DNA of 64,000 nt from Pseudonocardiaceae bacterium YIM PH 21723. GTDB taxonomy: Bacteria > Actinomycetota > Actinomycetes > Mycobacteriales > Pseudonocardiaceae. The DNA is taken from assembly GCA_003600225.1 (NCBI GenBank), contig QZFT01000018.1:62001-126000 (forward strand), in the 5' to 3' direction. Below are positions 25,288-34,326 of the stretch, one piece after another (positions within the stretch are counted from its first letter, which is position 1; each line of letters opens with the position of its first letter). The notes below the pieces were generated by a model. It made no database searches and was not told where the DNA came from. It saw only the letters and a program-made list of their open reading frames with translations. The translations under genes were made by a program, and so were the position numbers.

Positions 25288-25321
25288 GCCCACGACGCTA
25301 GGTGCTGGAGTGCGCTCCAGG

Positions 25322-26152
25322 TCAACCCTTCACCGCATCCGGCATGAGCCGTTTGACGACCCAGCTGGTGATCCGCTGGTATCCGGAGCCGGTCAGCCGC
25401 ACCAGCAGATCGAAAGCGTGGGCGTCCGGGCCGATCAGCACCTTCGGCTTGCGCTTCGCCGCGCCACGCAGGATGACCTTCGCCGCCTGGTCCGCGCTGG
25501 TGTAGGTGATCCGGTCGAACATCTTCACGAAGGGCTCGACCTCGCCGGAGGACACGTGGGTCATGTTGCGGGCGATGTCGGTCTTGATGCCGCCGGGGTG
25601 CACGGAGGTGACGGAGACCCGGTTGCCGGTGGCCAGCATCTCCATCCGCAACGCCTCGGTGAAGCCGCGCACGGCGAACTTGGAGGAGTTGTACGCGGCG
25701 AAGCCGGGGGCGGAGAACAGGCCGAAGACGCTGGAGGTGTTCACCACGTGCCCGCCCGAGGCGATCAGGTGCGGCAGGAAGGCCTTGGTGCCGTTGACCA
25801 CGCCCCAGAAGTTCACGTCCATGATCTTCTCGAAGTCCTTGAACGAGGACTGCTCGGTGGTGCCGACGGTGGCGATGCCCGCGTTGTTGAACACGTAGTG
25901 CACCGCGCCGAAGTGCGCGGCTACCGCGTCGGCGTACTCCAGCACGGCGCCACGTTCGGCCATGTCCAGCGCGTCGGTCTTCACCTGCGCGCCGATGGCC
26001 TGACACTGCCGCTCGGTCTCGGCCAGGCCGAGCGAGTTCACATCGCTGATCGCCAGCTTCGCGCCACGGCGGGCCAGTTCGACCGACAGGCTCCGGCCCA
26101 TGCCCGAGGCCGCGCCGGTGATCACGCAGACCTTGTCCTGAAAGACGTTCAT
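25322..26152 (-). CDS. Short-chain dehydrogenase/reductase (276 aa)
   Basis: Classical SDR with TGAASGMG, NNAGIA, catalytic Ser in NTSSVFG and YNSSK. The long C-terminal tail (KVLIGPDAHAFDLLVRLTGSGYQRIT) is typical of the SDR group found near lipid and steroid catabolism genes. ATG 26152 with GAGGGAG 8 nt upstream is chosen over the frame start at 26173. Part of the long minus-strand run of esterase/lipase genes. Confidence 0.92.
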   Translation of the reverse strand: MNVFQDKVCVITGAASGMGRSLSVELARRGAKLAISDVNSLGLAETERQCQAIGAQVKTDALDMAERGAVLEYADAVAAHFGAVHYVFNNAGIATVGTTEQSSFKDFEKIMDVNFWGVVNGTKAFLPHLIASGGHVVNTSSVFGLFSAPGFAAYNSSKFAVRGFTEALRMEMLATGNRVSVTSVHPGGIKTDIARNMTHVSSGEVEPFVKMFDRITYTSADQAAKVILRGAAKRKPKVLIGPDAHAFDLLVRLTGSGYQRITSWVVKRLMPDAVKG

Positions 26153-26173
26153 CCGGCCGGCTCCCTCATTCAA

Positions 26174-26203
26174 ATACCAGCAGTATGCGAATGCTGTCAG
26201 TAT
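26174..26203. promoter_or_regulatory. Imperfect inverted repeat upstream of the SDR gene
   Basis: ATACCAGCAG (26174-26183) and CTGTCAGTAT (26194-26203) are related as an imperfect inverted repeat; ATGCGA/TCGCAT nested nearby adds a second one. It overlaps the last codons of the upstream hydrolase and lies 22 bp from the SDR start. A TetR-type operator is possible. Confidence 0.3.
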
Positions 26204-28095
26204 CGCATGAGGGGGAGGTCTACGTAAGAGCCCCAGCTCAGGGCGTATCGGCCGCCTGCCAGATCCTTCAGCTGGGTGGCGTTGGGCAGGATCATCGGGA
26301 AGTCGGCGGTGCCGACGGTGACCCGAATCCGGTGCCCGGCGGGGATCCTGGCGAGGGTCGGGAAGATCTCCACCACGTACTCGGTGAGCTCGCCGGGTAC
26401 GACCGGCTGCTCACTGGCCGCGGTCATGTCCCGGTAGGGCATGGTGACCGCGCCGTTGGCCGCGCGCCAGGTCCGGTCCGGGTTCAGCACCCGGCTCCTG
26501 CCGTCCAGCCCGCCCTCGGTGAGCGGCCGGGAGGTGCCGTCCGGCGCGATGTCCTGGATGTTCACCACGAACGCGGTGTTGGTGGTGGTCGCGGTGGCCT
26601 GGAGCGTGGCGCTCATCGGCCCTGCTAGGAGCCGGTCCTCTGGCAGGGGTTCGGTGGTGTAGGTCAGCGATCCGGCCTGGGTGATCCGGTCGTCGCGGGA
26701 GCACACGTCGAGGTGCTTGGTGAGCTCGGAGCCGAGCCACAGGTCACCGGGCAGCCGCACGGCGCCCAGGGTCCACTGGTCCAGGTTCCGGCCGCAGCCC
26801 ACGTTCACCGGGTTGTAGATCAGGTGGTCGGCTCCGTGCTCGCCGGGTGCCGGGGTGAGCCGGTGGTCACCGGACAGGTAGAGCCGGGTCGGGTCCTCCG
26901 AGGTGAACGGATAGCGGTCGGTGTTGATCCACTCGTCGGTGCCGTAGACGTTGGCGCGCAACGGGTTTCGCGTGTCGTCGACGCCGTTGTGCCGGTTCTT
27001 CAGCCAGCGGTCGAACCAGTCCAGGTGCATCCGCCGCACGTCCACCGGACCGGCGGCGTTGGCGTGGTTCCCGGAGCCGTAGACCAGCTGGTAGCGCCCG
27101 GTCACCGGCTGGCCGGCGACCATCGGCGCGTGTACCGGACGTCCGGCGGCGGCGTTCTGCAGCCCGGCGTAGTTCAGCAGCGCGCCGCGCTGGAAGACGT
27201 CGTTCCAGCCGCCGAACATCAGTGCCGGGACGCCGTTGTCCACGATCTGCCGGAGCTGGTCGCCGGGCCGCATCGCGCTCCACAGTGGACCGTCGTACGC
27301 GGTGTCCCCGGTCCCGGTCAGCAGCTGCCCGACGAGTGGCGGCGTGGTCTTCCTGGCGTTCCACAGGTGTTCGGTGGTCCGCCGGAGCGCGGCCGGTACG
27401 TCCACAGTGGATCCCCGGAGCCCGTCCCAGCCGGCGTTCGCGAGGGGGTTGATCACGCTGAGCGCCGGGGTGCCGGTCATGTAGGTGGCCATGGTCGGCA
27501 GGTGCCACAGGCCGCCCATGGTGGCCGCGTCCCGCAGCAGGTCGTGGGCGGCGACGCTGGGCGCGATGGCCTTGAGCGGGCTGTTCCTGCCGACGGCGGC
27601 GGCGGTGAACAGCTGGTTCATCCCCAGATAGGAGGAGCCGTAGGTGCCGACGGTGCCGGTCGAGTTCGGCAGGGTGGCCGCCCAGTTCACCAGGTCCGCG
27701 CCGTCCTGGGCCTGGATCGGGGACCAGAAACCGAATTCGCCCTCGGAGGCGCCCTGCCCGCGCACATCGGCGACGACCTCGATGTAGCCGCGTTGCACGA
27801 AGTAGTCCTGCCTGCTGAACACCAGGTTCGGCAGCTTCTCCACTTCCTGCCATTTCCCGTACGGCGACTGGGTGAGCAGGACGGGGAACGGACCCGGCGC
27901 GGCGGTGTCGGTGCCGAGTTCGGTGGGGAAGTAGAGGTCGGCCCGCAGCACGGTGCCGTCGCTCATGGTCACCGGGACGTCCCGCCGCACACCCACGTCG
28001 TAACTGACGGGCTGCCCGGGATCGGCGGCGGCGGATGGGGTGATCAGCCCGGATAACAGGGCGACCAGAACGGCAGTGACCTGGAGAACCTTCAT
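26197..28095 (-). CDS. Secreted CocE/NonD-type (X-Pro dipeptidyl-peptidase S15 family) hydrolase (632 aa)
   Basis: Alpha/beta-hydrolase of the S15/CocE family with a signal peptide (LVALLSGLITPSAAA). Typical segments: VRRDVPVTMSDGTVLRADLYFP, VVADVRGQGASEGEF, nucleophile GSSYLGMNQ, FGGWNDVFQ, YGSGNHANA (acid/His region) and the C-terminal jelly-roll (LLAGPMSATLQATATTTNTAF; GHRIRVTVGTADFP). It hydrolyses esters or Xaa-Pro peptides outside the membrane; which one is not clear. ATG 28095 with AAGGAG 10 nt upstream. A close paralogue lies at 29621-31522, with a lipase between. Confidence 0.92.
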   Translation of the reverse strand: MKVLQVTAVLVALLSGLITPSAAADPGQPVSYDVGVRRDVPVTMSDGTVLRADLYFPTELGTDTAAPGPFPVLLTQSPYGKWQEVEKLPNLVFSRQDYFVQRGYIEVVADVRGQGASEGEFGFWSPIQAQDGADLVNWAATLPNSTGTVGTYGSSYLGMNQLFTAAAVGRNSPLKAIAPSVAAHDLLRDAATMGGLWHLPTMATYMTGTPALSVINPLANAGWDGLRGSTVDVPAALRRTTEHLWNARKTTPPLVGQLLTGTGDTAYDGPLWSAMRPGDQLRQIVDNGVPALMFGGWNDVFQRGALLNYAGLQNAAAGRPVHAPMVAGQPVTGRYQLVYGSGNHANAAGPVDVRRMHLDWFDRWLKNRHNGVDDTRNPLRANVYGTDEWINTDRYPFTSEDPTRLYLSGDHRLTPAPGEHGADHLIYNPVNVGCGRNLDQWTLGAVRLPGDLWLGSELTKHLDVCSRDDRITQAGSLTYTTEPLPEDRLLAGPMSATLQATATTTNTAFVVNIQDIAPDGTSRPLTEGGLDGRSRVLNPDRTWRAANGAVTMPYRDMTAASEQPVVPGELTEYVVEIFPTLARIPAGHRIRVTVGTADFPMILPNATQLKDLAGGRYALSWGSYVDLPLMRY

Positions 28096-28199
28096 CCCCA
28101 CCACACTCCTTCGTGCTGGGGAAATCGTATCCACCCTATGGAATGGGTAAAGCCCCATCCCACGTAGCGGAACTCTCCGGTTCTGATATGTGAGGGGTC

Positions 28200-28247
28200 C
28201 CGAAGTTGGCGATGTTCGCGGCGAAGCCCGAACATCGCCAACTTCGG
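28200..28247. repeat. Dispersed palindrome copy 4, with a compensatory base pair
   Basis: Arms CCGAAGTTGGCGATGTTCG (28200-28218) and CGAACATCGCCAACTTCGG (28229-28247) pair perfectly; loop 10 nt. Compared with copies 2 and 3, the central A-T pair is replaced by G-C on both arms, so the stem is maintained. It is 8 bp downstream of the lipase stop, on its 3' side. Confidence 0.92.
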
Positions 28248-28255
28248 AGCCGGGC

Positions 28256-29542
28256 TCAGACGCCGCCGAGTACGCCGCGGACGGTGGCGATCAGGAACTG
28301 CGGCACCTCGCGGGCGGCGTCCGGGGTGAGCAGTGTGCTGGCGACGGTCTTCGTGCTGCATCCGGCCGAGGCCGGGATGCCGTGCAACCGGCGGGTGAGG
28401 AAGGCCAGCGCGGCGGGGGCGCCGCTCACCGCGAGGGAGCCGTGTTCGCTGATCTGGTCGCGGACGTAGGTGACCTGGGTGCCCGCGGCGCAGTAACCGG
28501 GCACGACCGCGTCCGGGCCCGCCACCGGGATCAGCTCGTCGTGCACCGCGTGATAGACGAACATCGGCGCGGTCGGCGCGGCCTTGCCCAGGTTCAGCGT
28601 GGCGAGGGCGTCGCGCACGTCGGGCTGCTCGACGACCTCCGCCAGGGGCATCGTCAGGTAGGCATCCATGGTCAGGAACGCGTGCCTCGCCACGTTCACC
28701 GCCACGCACTGGGTGGTGCTCTTGGCCAGCAGCGCGGTTCCCCGTTCCGTCAGGTACTTGTCCCGGATGGGGTTGAAGGCCGGGTCGGAGCGCAGCACGC
28801 CGGGCATCACCGAGGGGATCAGGCCGGCACCCGGGCCGCCATCGATCCGCAGGATCGCGCCCTTGATGTCGGTGACGTAGCCACCGACGGCCACCCCGGC
28901 CAGGTTGAGCTCCGGGGCGTAGGCCGGCTGGAGCTCGGCGGCCCAGCCGGAGGCCAGGGAGCCGCCGGAGTAGCCCCACAGCCCGACCGGGGTGTCCGCG
29001 CCGAGGCCGAGCTCGGTGAACTGCTCGGCGGCCCGCGCTCCGTCCAGGATCGCGTACCCGGGCTGTTTCGCCGCGCCGAACTGGGAATCCGGGCCCTGGT
29101 AGTCCGGAATGGACACCACGAATCCGTTGCCCGCCGCGGCATCGGCCAGGATGATCTCCAGGTTGCCGCTCGGGCCGTCGAGCGGATTACCTGCCCGGAT
29201 GGCGTGGGACGGCGCGCATTTCGCGGCGGAGGCGTCCTCGGCGATCTGGTAGGAGACCAGGCCGCGCGGGACCTTGTTCACCGGCTTCAGCACGGTGGTC
29301 ACCGTGGCCATCGGCTCGCCGGTGCGGGTCGTGGTCCGGTAGAGCAGCTGCCAGGCCTGGACCGGTTGCGGCAGCGTGGACAGCACGGCCGTGGTCACCG
29401 GCCGGGACCGCAGGATGGTGCCCGGTGCGGTCTGCTCGTATCCGGCGGGTGGAGCGTAGAAGTCCTCCTCCGCCGCTGCGGGGGCAGCGGTGGCCATCAC
29501 GGTCAGCGCCATGAGGGCACCGATCCAGCGGACTCGCCTCAT
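28256..29542 (-). CDS. Secretory lipase (LIP family, 428 aa)
   Basis: Secreted alpha/beta-hydrolase of the fungal/actinobacterial secretory lipase family. Signal peptide LMALTVMATAAPAAA, then DFYAPPAGYEQTAPGTILRSRPV, nucleophile elbow GYSGGSLASGWAAEL, and late VYHAVHDELIP with Asp and the SEHGSLAV His region. Usual length. It hydrolyses triacylglycerols or other long esters. ATG 29542 has AAGGAGA 8 nt upstream. It sits between two CocE-type hydrolases and downstream of an acyl-CoA ligase, consistent with use of released fatty acids. Confidence 0.92.
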   Translation of the reverse strand: MRRVRWIGALMALTVMATAAPAAAEEDFYAPPAGYEQTAPGTILRSRPVTTAVLSTLPQPVQAWQLLYRTTTRTGEPMATVTTVLKPVNKVPRGLVSYQIAEDASAAKCAPSHAIRAGNPLDGPSGNLEIILADAAAGNGFVVSIPDYQGPDSQFGAAKQPGYAILDGARAAEQFTELGLGADTPVGLWGYSGGSLASGWAAELQPAYAPELNLAGVAVGGYVTDIKGAILRIDGGPGAGLIPSVMPGVLRSDPAFNPIRDKYLTERGTALLAKSTTQCVAVNVARHAFLTMDAYLTMPLAEVVEQPDVRDALATLNLGKAAPTAPMFVYHAVHDELIPVAGPDAVVPGYCAAGTQVTYVRDQISEHGSLAVSGAPAALAFLTRRLHGIPASAGCSTKTVASTLLTPDAAREVPQFLIATVRGVLGGV

Positions 29543-29620
29543 TGCGATCTCCTTCACGCCGAACTCGCCGGGTTGACCTGCATTTTCACCCGGCGAGTCC
29601 GATTCCGCCCGTTGAGCGGG

Positions 29621-31522
29621 CTAGCGCTGGACGCAGAGCGCGCCGCACGGGGTGGACAGCGCGCCGGGCTCGACCAGCGGAAGGTCCACGAACGACCCCC
29701 ACCGCAGGTCGTAGTGACCGCCCTGGAGTTCCTGGTACTGCTTGAGCGTCGGCATGATCACCGGGAAGTCGGCGGTGCCGATGGTGACCCGGATCCGGTG
29801 GCCCGCCGGGATCTTCGCGAGGGTCGGGAAGATCTCCACCACGTACTCGGTCGGCTCACCGGGCACGACCGGCTTCTCCGACTGCGCGGTGAGATCCCGG
29901 AACGGCACGGTGATGGCGCCGTTGTCCGCCCGCCACGTCCGGTCCTGGTTCAGCACGCGGCTCTTGCCGTCCAGCGCGCCTTCGGCGAGCGGCCGGGACC
30001 GGCCGTCCGGCGCGATGTCCTGGATGTTCACCACCAGCGCGGTGTTCGTCGTGTTCGCGGTGGCCTTGATGGTGGCGCTCATCGGCCCGGCGAGGAGCTT
30101 GTCCGCGGTCAGTGGCTCGGTGGTGTAGGTCTGCGCGCCGAGCTGGGTGATCCGGTCGTCGTGGTCGCACACGGCCGGGAGCAGGCCGATGGTCCACTGG
30201 TTGAGGTTGCGCCCGCAGCTGATGTTGATCGGTGAGTAGTCCAGCCGGTCCGAGCCCTGGGCCGGTGCCGTGTTGCCGAGGCGGTGGTCGCCGGACAGGT
30301 AGTACCGGGTGGGCGTGCCGGTGAACGGATAGTTGGTGGTCTCCACCCACTGCTTGCTGTCGTAGACGTTGAGGTGCAACGGGTTCGAGGTCTCGTCGAT
30401 GCCGTTGTGCTCATCCTTCAGCCAGCGGTCGAACCACGCCTGGTGAAGGCGCAGCTGGTCGAGCGGGCCGGTGGAGTTCAGGTGGTTACCGGACCCGTAG
30501 ACCAGCTGGTAGCGGCCGGTGACCGGCTGCCCGGGCACCATCGGCGCGTCCACCGGGCGGCCGGCGGCGGCGTTCTGCAGGCCGGCGTAGTTCCGCAGCG
30601 CGCCGCGCTGGAAGTCGTCGTTCCAGCCGCTGTACAGCAGGGCCGGGATGTCGTTGTCCACCACCTGCTGGAGCTGCTCGCCGGGCTTCATCGCCTGCCA
30701 CAGCGGACCGTCGTACACGTCCTTGCCCTCGCCGCTGATCACCTGCTGCAACAGCGGGGGCACCGACTTCCCGGAGTTCTTCAGGTGGTCGGCGAACCGG
30801 CGCAGGGCCTCCGGATAGTCGACCTTCGCGCCGTGCAGCTGATCCCAGCCCGAGTTGAGCAGCGGATTCAGTACCGTCATCGCGTAGGTGCCCGGCACGA
30901 AGCCCAGCAGCGCGGGCATGTGCCACATGCCGCCCATGGCCGCGGTGTCCCGGAGCATGTCGTTCGCCGCCGCGCCGGGCACGATCGCCTTGAGCGGGCT
31001 GTTCCTGCCCAGCGCCCCGGCGGTGAAGAACTGGTTCATACCCAGGTAGGACAGTCCGTAGGTGCCGACGGTGCCCGTCGAGTCGGGGAGTTTCGCCGCC
31101 CAGTTCACCAGATCCGCGCCGTCGGTGGCCTGCTCCGGGGACCACAGGCCGAAGTCGCCCTCGGAGGCGCCGGAGCCGCGCACGTCGGCGACCACCTCGA
31201 TGTATCCCCGCTGGACGAAGTAGTCCTGACGCAGCGCCACCAGGTTCGGCATGAACTCGACCGGTGCCCACTTCGCGTACGGGGACTGGGTGAGCAGTAC
31301 CGGGAACGGGCCGGGAGCCTTCTGCCCGGTGCGCTTATCGACGGGGTAGTGCACGTCGGCCTTCAGCACCGTGCCGTCCCGCATGGTGACGCGCAGATCC
31401 CGTTGCGTGCCCACGTTGTAGACGGCCGGTTTGTCCGGAAGCGCCTCGGCCTGGGCGGTGGCGGGGCAGGTGACGGTGAGCATGGCGGCGGCGAGGACGG
31501 CCACCCGGAGGCGTCGGAGCAT
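29621..31522 (-). CDS. Secreted CocE/NonD-type hydrolase, paralogue (633 aa)
   Basis: Same architecture as the gene at 26197-28095, with strong similarity throughout: signal peptide ending AQAEA, ADVRGSGASEGDF, nucleophile GLSYLGMNQ, YSGWNDDFQ, YGSGNHLNS, and the C-terminal beta domain. It ends with an extra ALSTPCGALCVQR tail carrying two Cys not seen in the paralogue. Likely substrate class: extracellular esters or amides. It starts 16 bp after the acyl-CoA ligase stop, indicating one operon. Confidence 0.92.
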   Translation of the reverse strand: MLRRLRVAVLAAAMLTVTCPATAQAEALPDKPAVYNVGTQRDLRVTMRDGTVLKADVHYPVDKRTGQKAPGPFPVLLTQSPYAKWAPVEFMPNLVALRQDYFVQRGYIEVVADVRGSGASEGDFGLWSPEQATDGADLVNWAAKLPDSTGTVGTYGLSYLGMNQFFTAGALGRNSPLKAIVPGAAANDMLRDTAAMGGMWHMPALLGFVPGTYAMTVLNPLLNSGWDQLHGAKVDYPEALRRFADHLKNSGKSVPPLLQQVISGEGKDVYDGPLWQAMKPGEQLQQVVDNDIPALLYSGWNDDFQRGALRNYAGLQNAAAGRPVDAPMVPGQPVTGRYQLVYGSGNHLNSTGPLDQLRLHQAWFDRWLKDEHNGIDETSNPLHLNVYDSKQWVETTNYPFTGTPTRYYLSGDHRLGNTAPAQGSDRLDYSPINISCGRNLNQWTIGLLPAVCDHDDRITQLGAQTYTTEPLTADKLLAGPMSATIKATANTTNTALVVNIQDIAPDGRSRPLAEGALDGKSRVLNQDRTWRADNGAITVPFRDLTAQSEKPVVPGEPTEYVVEIFPTLAKIPAGHRIRVTIGTADFPVIMPTLKQYQELQGGHYDLRWGSFVDLPLVEPGALSTPCGALCVQR

Positions 31523-31538
31523 GGGGAGTGCCCTTCGG

Positions 31539-33128
31539 TCAGGCGTACAGCTGGTCGATGAGGTCGGCGTACTTGGCGGCGATCGGCTTGCGCTTGAGCT
31601 TCGAGGTGGGGGTCAGCTCGTCGGAGTCGGGCAGCCATTCGTGGTGCAGCACGGTGAACCGCTTGATCTGTTCCACTCTGGACAGTCGTGCGTTGGCCTG
31701 GTCGATGGCTGCCGCGATCTCCGTGTCCAGGTCCGGCTTTCCCTGGGTGGCAACGGGATCGAGCACGATCAACGCCACGTTGTACGGCCGCCGGTCGCCG
31801 ATGCAGACCACCTGGTCGATCAGCGGGCTGGCGCCCTTGACGGTGGCCTCGATGTTCGCCGGGCTCATGTTCTTCCCGGCCGCGTTGATGATCAGGTCCT
31901 TCTTACGGTCCACAATGGACAGGTAGCCGTCGGCGAGGGAACCGATGTCCCCGGTGCGCAGCCAGCCGTCCGCGGTGAGCACCTCGGCGGTGCGTTCCGG
32001 ATCGCTCCGGTAGCCGCGCATCACCTGCGGGCCGCGCAGCAGCACCTCGCCGTCGGTGTCCAGCCTGATCTCGATGCCCCGGACGGCTGTGCCCACCGTG
32101 CCGAACCGGTGCGACCCCGGCCGGTTGAAGGTGGACACGCAGGAGGACTCGGTCATGCCCCAGCCCTCCAGCAACGGCAGGCCGATCTTGGCGAAGAACT
32201 CCAGCATGTGGGGCGCCGAGGGCGCCGCGCCGACCACCGCGTACCGGGTCTGGTCCAGGCCGACCACCGCCCGCAGCCGGCCCAGCACCTCGTCGTCCCC
32301 GGACTCGATGGCCGCCTCGATGACCTCGCGGTTCGGGTGCGCGGCGATGCCCGCGAGGAGGGCGGTGTGCAGCTTCTCCCACACCCGGGGCACCCCGGCC
32401 ACCAGGTGCGGCTGCGTCGCGACCAGAGCCGGGCCGAGCTGCTTGGCGTCGGCCAGGCTGATCAGTTCCAGGGCCTGGTCGATGGCGACGTAGCCCATGC
32501 CGATCCGGTCGAAGGCGTGCGCGGACGGCAGGTAGGACAGCACCCGGCTGCCGGCGGGCAGGACCAGGATGTCCCGCTCGGCGGCGCTGTTGGCCACGAT
32601 GTTGGCGTGGGTGAGCTCGACGCCCTTGGGCGGGCCGGTGGTGCCGGAGGTGTAGATGATGGTCAGCAGATCCTCCGGCTGAACCGCCTTCCACGATGCC
32701 TCGAAGTTCAGGTCGGAGGGGGTGTTCTCCAGCTCGTCCAGGTTCTCGATGAGGATGAACTGATCGACCGAGGCCACCGTGCGCACCGTGTCGGCGAACT
32801 CCTCCTCGGTGATCACGACGCGGTTGCCCGCGTTGCCGAACAGGTATGCCAGTTGCTCGGCGGAGCTGGTGTTGTACACCGAGAAGGAGACGGCGCCCAG
32901 GTGAAGGATCGCCATGTCCACCAGGCTGAATTCCGGCCGGTTGCGCAGCATCAGGCCCACGGTGTCGCCCGCGCGCACGCCCAGCGCGTGTAGTCCGGTG
33001 GCGATGCGCTGTACCCGCTCGCCGTACTCCCGGTAGGTGATGCCCCGCTCGTCGCCTACCGCGCGTAGTGCCACCACGTCAGGGTGGGCGGCCACAGTCG
33101 CCTGGAATGTCGCACACAAGGTGGTCAT
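31539..33128 (-). CDS. Long-chain fatty-acid-CoA ligase-like AMP-binding enzyme (529 aa)
   Basis: ANL-superfamily adenylating enzyme. P-loop YTSGTTGPPKG, adenine motif GWGMTESS, hinge GDIGSLADGYLSIVDRKKDLII and the C-terminal Lys region TPTSKLKRKPI (lid) are present. It is expected to activate a fatty or related acid to its CoA ester. At 529 residues it is slightly shorter than FadD15-type enzymes, but complete. It heads a run containing a hydrolase and a lipase; the PucR-type regulator is divergent, 109 bp away. Confidence 0.92.
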   Translation of the reverse strand: MTTLCATFQATVAAHPDVVALRAVGDERGITYREYGERVQRIATGLHALGVRAGDTVGLMLRNRPEFSLVDMAILHLGAVSFSVYNTSSAEQLAYLFGNAGNRVVITEEEFADTVRTVASVDQFILIENLDELENTPSDLNFEASWKAVQPEDLLTIIYTSGTTGPPKGVELTHANIVANSAAERDILVLPAGSRVLSYLPSAHAFDRIGMGYVAIDQALELISLADAKQLGPALVATQPHLVAGVPRVWEKLHTALLAGIAAHPNREVIEAAIESGDDEVLGRLRAVVGLDQTRYAVVGAAPSAPHMLEFFAKIGLPLLEGWGMTESSCVSTFNRPGSHRFGTVGTAVRGIEIRLDTDGEVLLRGPQVMRGYRSDPERTAEVLTADGWLRTGDIGSLADGYLSIVDRKKDLIINAAGKNMSPANIEATVKGASPLIDQVVCIGDRRPYNVALIVLDPVATQGKPDLDTEIAAAIDQANARLSRVEQIKRFTVLHHEWLPDSDELTPTSKLKRKPIAAKYADLIDQLYA

Positions 33129-33131
33129 GTT

Positions 33132-33144
33132 GCTCAGAATGAGC
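33132..33144. promoter_or_regulatory. 13-bp palindrome next to the acyl-CoA ligase start
   Basis: GCTCA-GAA-TGAGC is perfect and lies 4-16 bp upstream of the ligase start codon, in the gap shared with the divergent PucR-type regulator. It could be that regulator's site or a translational block; the ligase has no strong ribosome-binding site otherwise. Confidence 0.35.
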
Positions 33145-33237
33145 GGCGCGGGCTACATAACGCCATGGTCACGGCTACGAACTATGACCGGGTGAGTTTG
33201 TTGGTTTCTCCAAAGTGACTCGGGTTAGCCTCCTCGG

Positions 33238-34326
33238 GTGCGTGATGAACCGTGGTCGAAGTCCTTCGCCGAGATCGTCGATCGCCGGGATCGGATCGTG
33301 GACGGCGTGGTCGGGCGCATCCGCGAGGACATGCCCGGTTATGCCCGGCTGGCTCCGGGGGAATTCCAGCGATCGCTGCCAAAAGCGCTGGACATGACGT
33401 TCGCCGCGCTGCTGGAGGACCGGCTGCTGAACGCTGCGGAGCTGGAGGCGATGCGCGAGATCGGCGCTCTGCGGGCCAGGACCGGGATCCCCCTGGAAGA
33501 GCTGCTGCGCAGTGTCCGGGTGATCAACCGGATGGTATTGACCGAGGTCACCGATATTGGCAAGGCCCACAATGTCGAGGCGAACGCGATGCTGGAGCTG
33601 CACGGCTTCATCTTCGACGTCATCGATCAGGCCGTACTCGCGGTGACGGCCGGGCACCAGCAGGTGGAACTGGAGCGTTCGCGGTCCGATGAACGGCGCC
33701 GCGAGGACTTCGCCCGGGCCGTACTGCTGGGCGCCTCCGACCTGATGGACCTCCGCGTCGTGGCGCAGGGTTTCGGCCTGGACCCGGACGTCGACTACGT
33801 GCCGTTCCGGACCCGGGACCCGGTCGCCGCCCGGCGGCTCGCGGCTCCCGGGGGAGCGGCGTTCACCGTGGCGCTCGACGGCGATGTGGCCGGTTTCGCC
33901 ACCGCGCTCGTCGCCGAACCGGAGGTGGCCGTCGGCCGGGGACCCGCGCAGCGGCTGGACCGGCTGGCCACGGCGTTCGGCGAGGCGACCCGGGCCCTGC
34001 ACACGGCCATCGCCTTCGGTCGCACCGGCCTGCTGGGCCTGGACGAACTGGGGCTGCTGCCCGCCGTGCTGGCCGACACCGAGACCGGTGATCGACTGGT
34101 CCGGCGGTACCTGGAGCCGGTGGACGGTGTGCTCGTCGAGACCCTGCGGGGCTTTCTGCGGCACGGGCAGCACATCGAGCACACCGCGAGCGCGTTGTTC
34201 GTGCACCCCAACACGATTCGCTACCGGATCAAGCGTTACCAGGAGCTGACCGGGGTCGATCTGTCCACCCCGGACGCGGTGCTGGAACTGTGGTGGGCGC
34301 TGCGCCGGGCCGAACTGCGCACCTAG
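33238..34326 (+). CDS. PucR/CdaR-type transcriptional regulator (362 aa)
   Basis: DNA-binding regulator: a helical N-terminal sensor region (RsbT co-antagonist-like), a GGDEF-like central part and a C-terminal PucR helix-turn-helix with HTASALFVHPNTIRYRIKRYQELTG. GTG 33238 start. It is divergent from the acyl-CoA ligase gene and is its most probable regulator. The last 4 nt (CTAG) are shared with the stop codon of the convergent YdcF-like gene. Confidence 0.88.
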   Translation: MRDEPWSKSFAEIVDRRDRIVDGVVGRIREDMPGYARLAPGEFQRSLPKALDMTFAALLEDRLLNAAELEAMREIGALRARTGIPLEELLRSVRVINRMVLTEVTDIGKAHNVEANAMLELHGFIFDVIDQAVLAVTAGHQQVELERSRSDERRREDFARAVLLGASDLMDLRVVAQGFGLDPDVDYVPFRTRDPVAARRLAAPGGAAFTVALDGDVAGFATALVAEPEVAVGRGPAQRLDRLATAFGEATRALHTAIAFGRTGLLGLDELGLLPAVLADTETGDRLVRRYLEPVDGVLVETLRGFLRHGQHIEHTASALFVHPNTIRYRIKRYQELTGVDLSTPDAVLELWWALRRAELRT

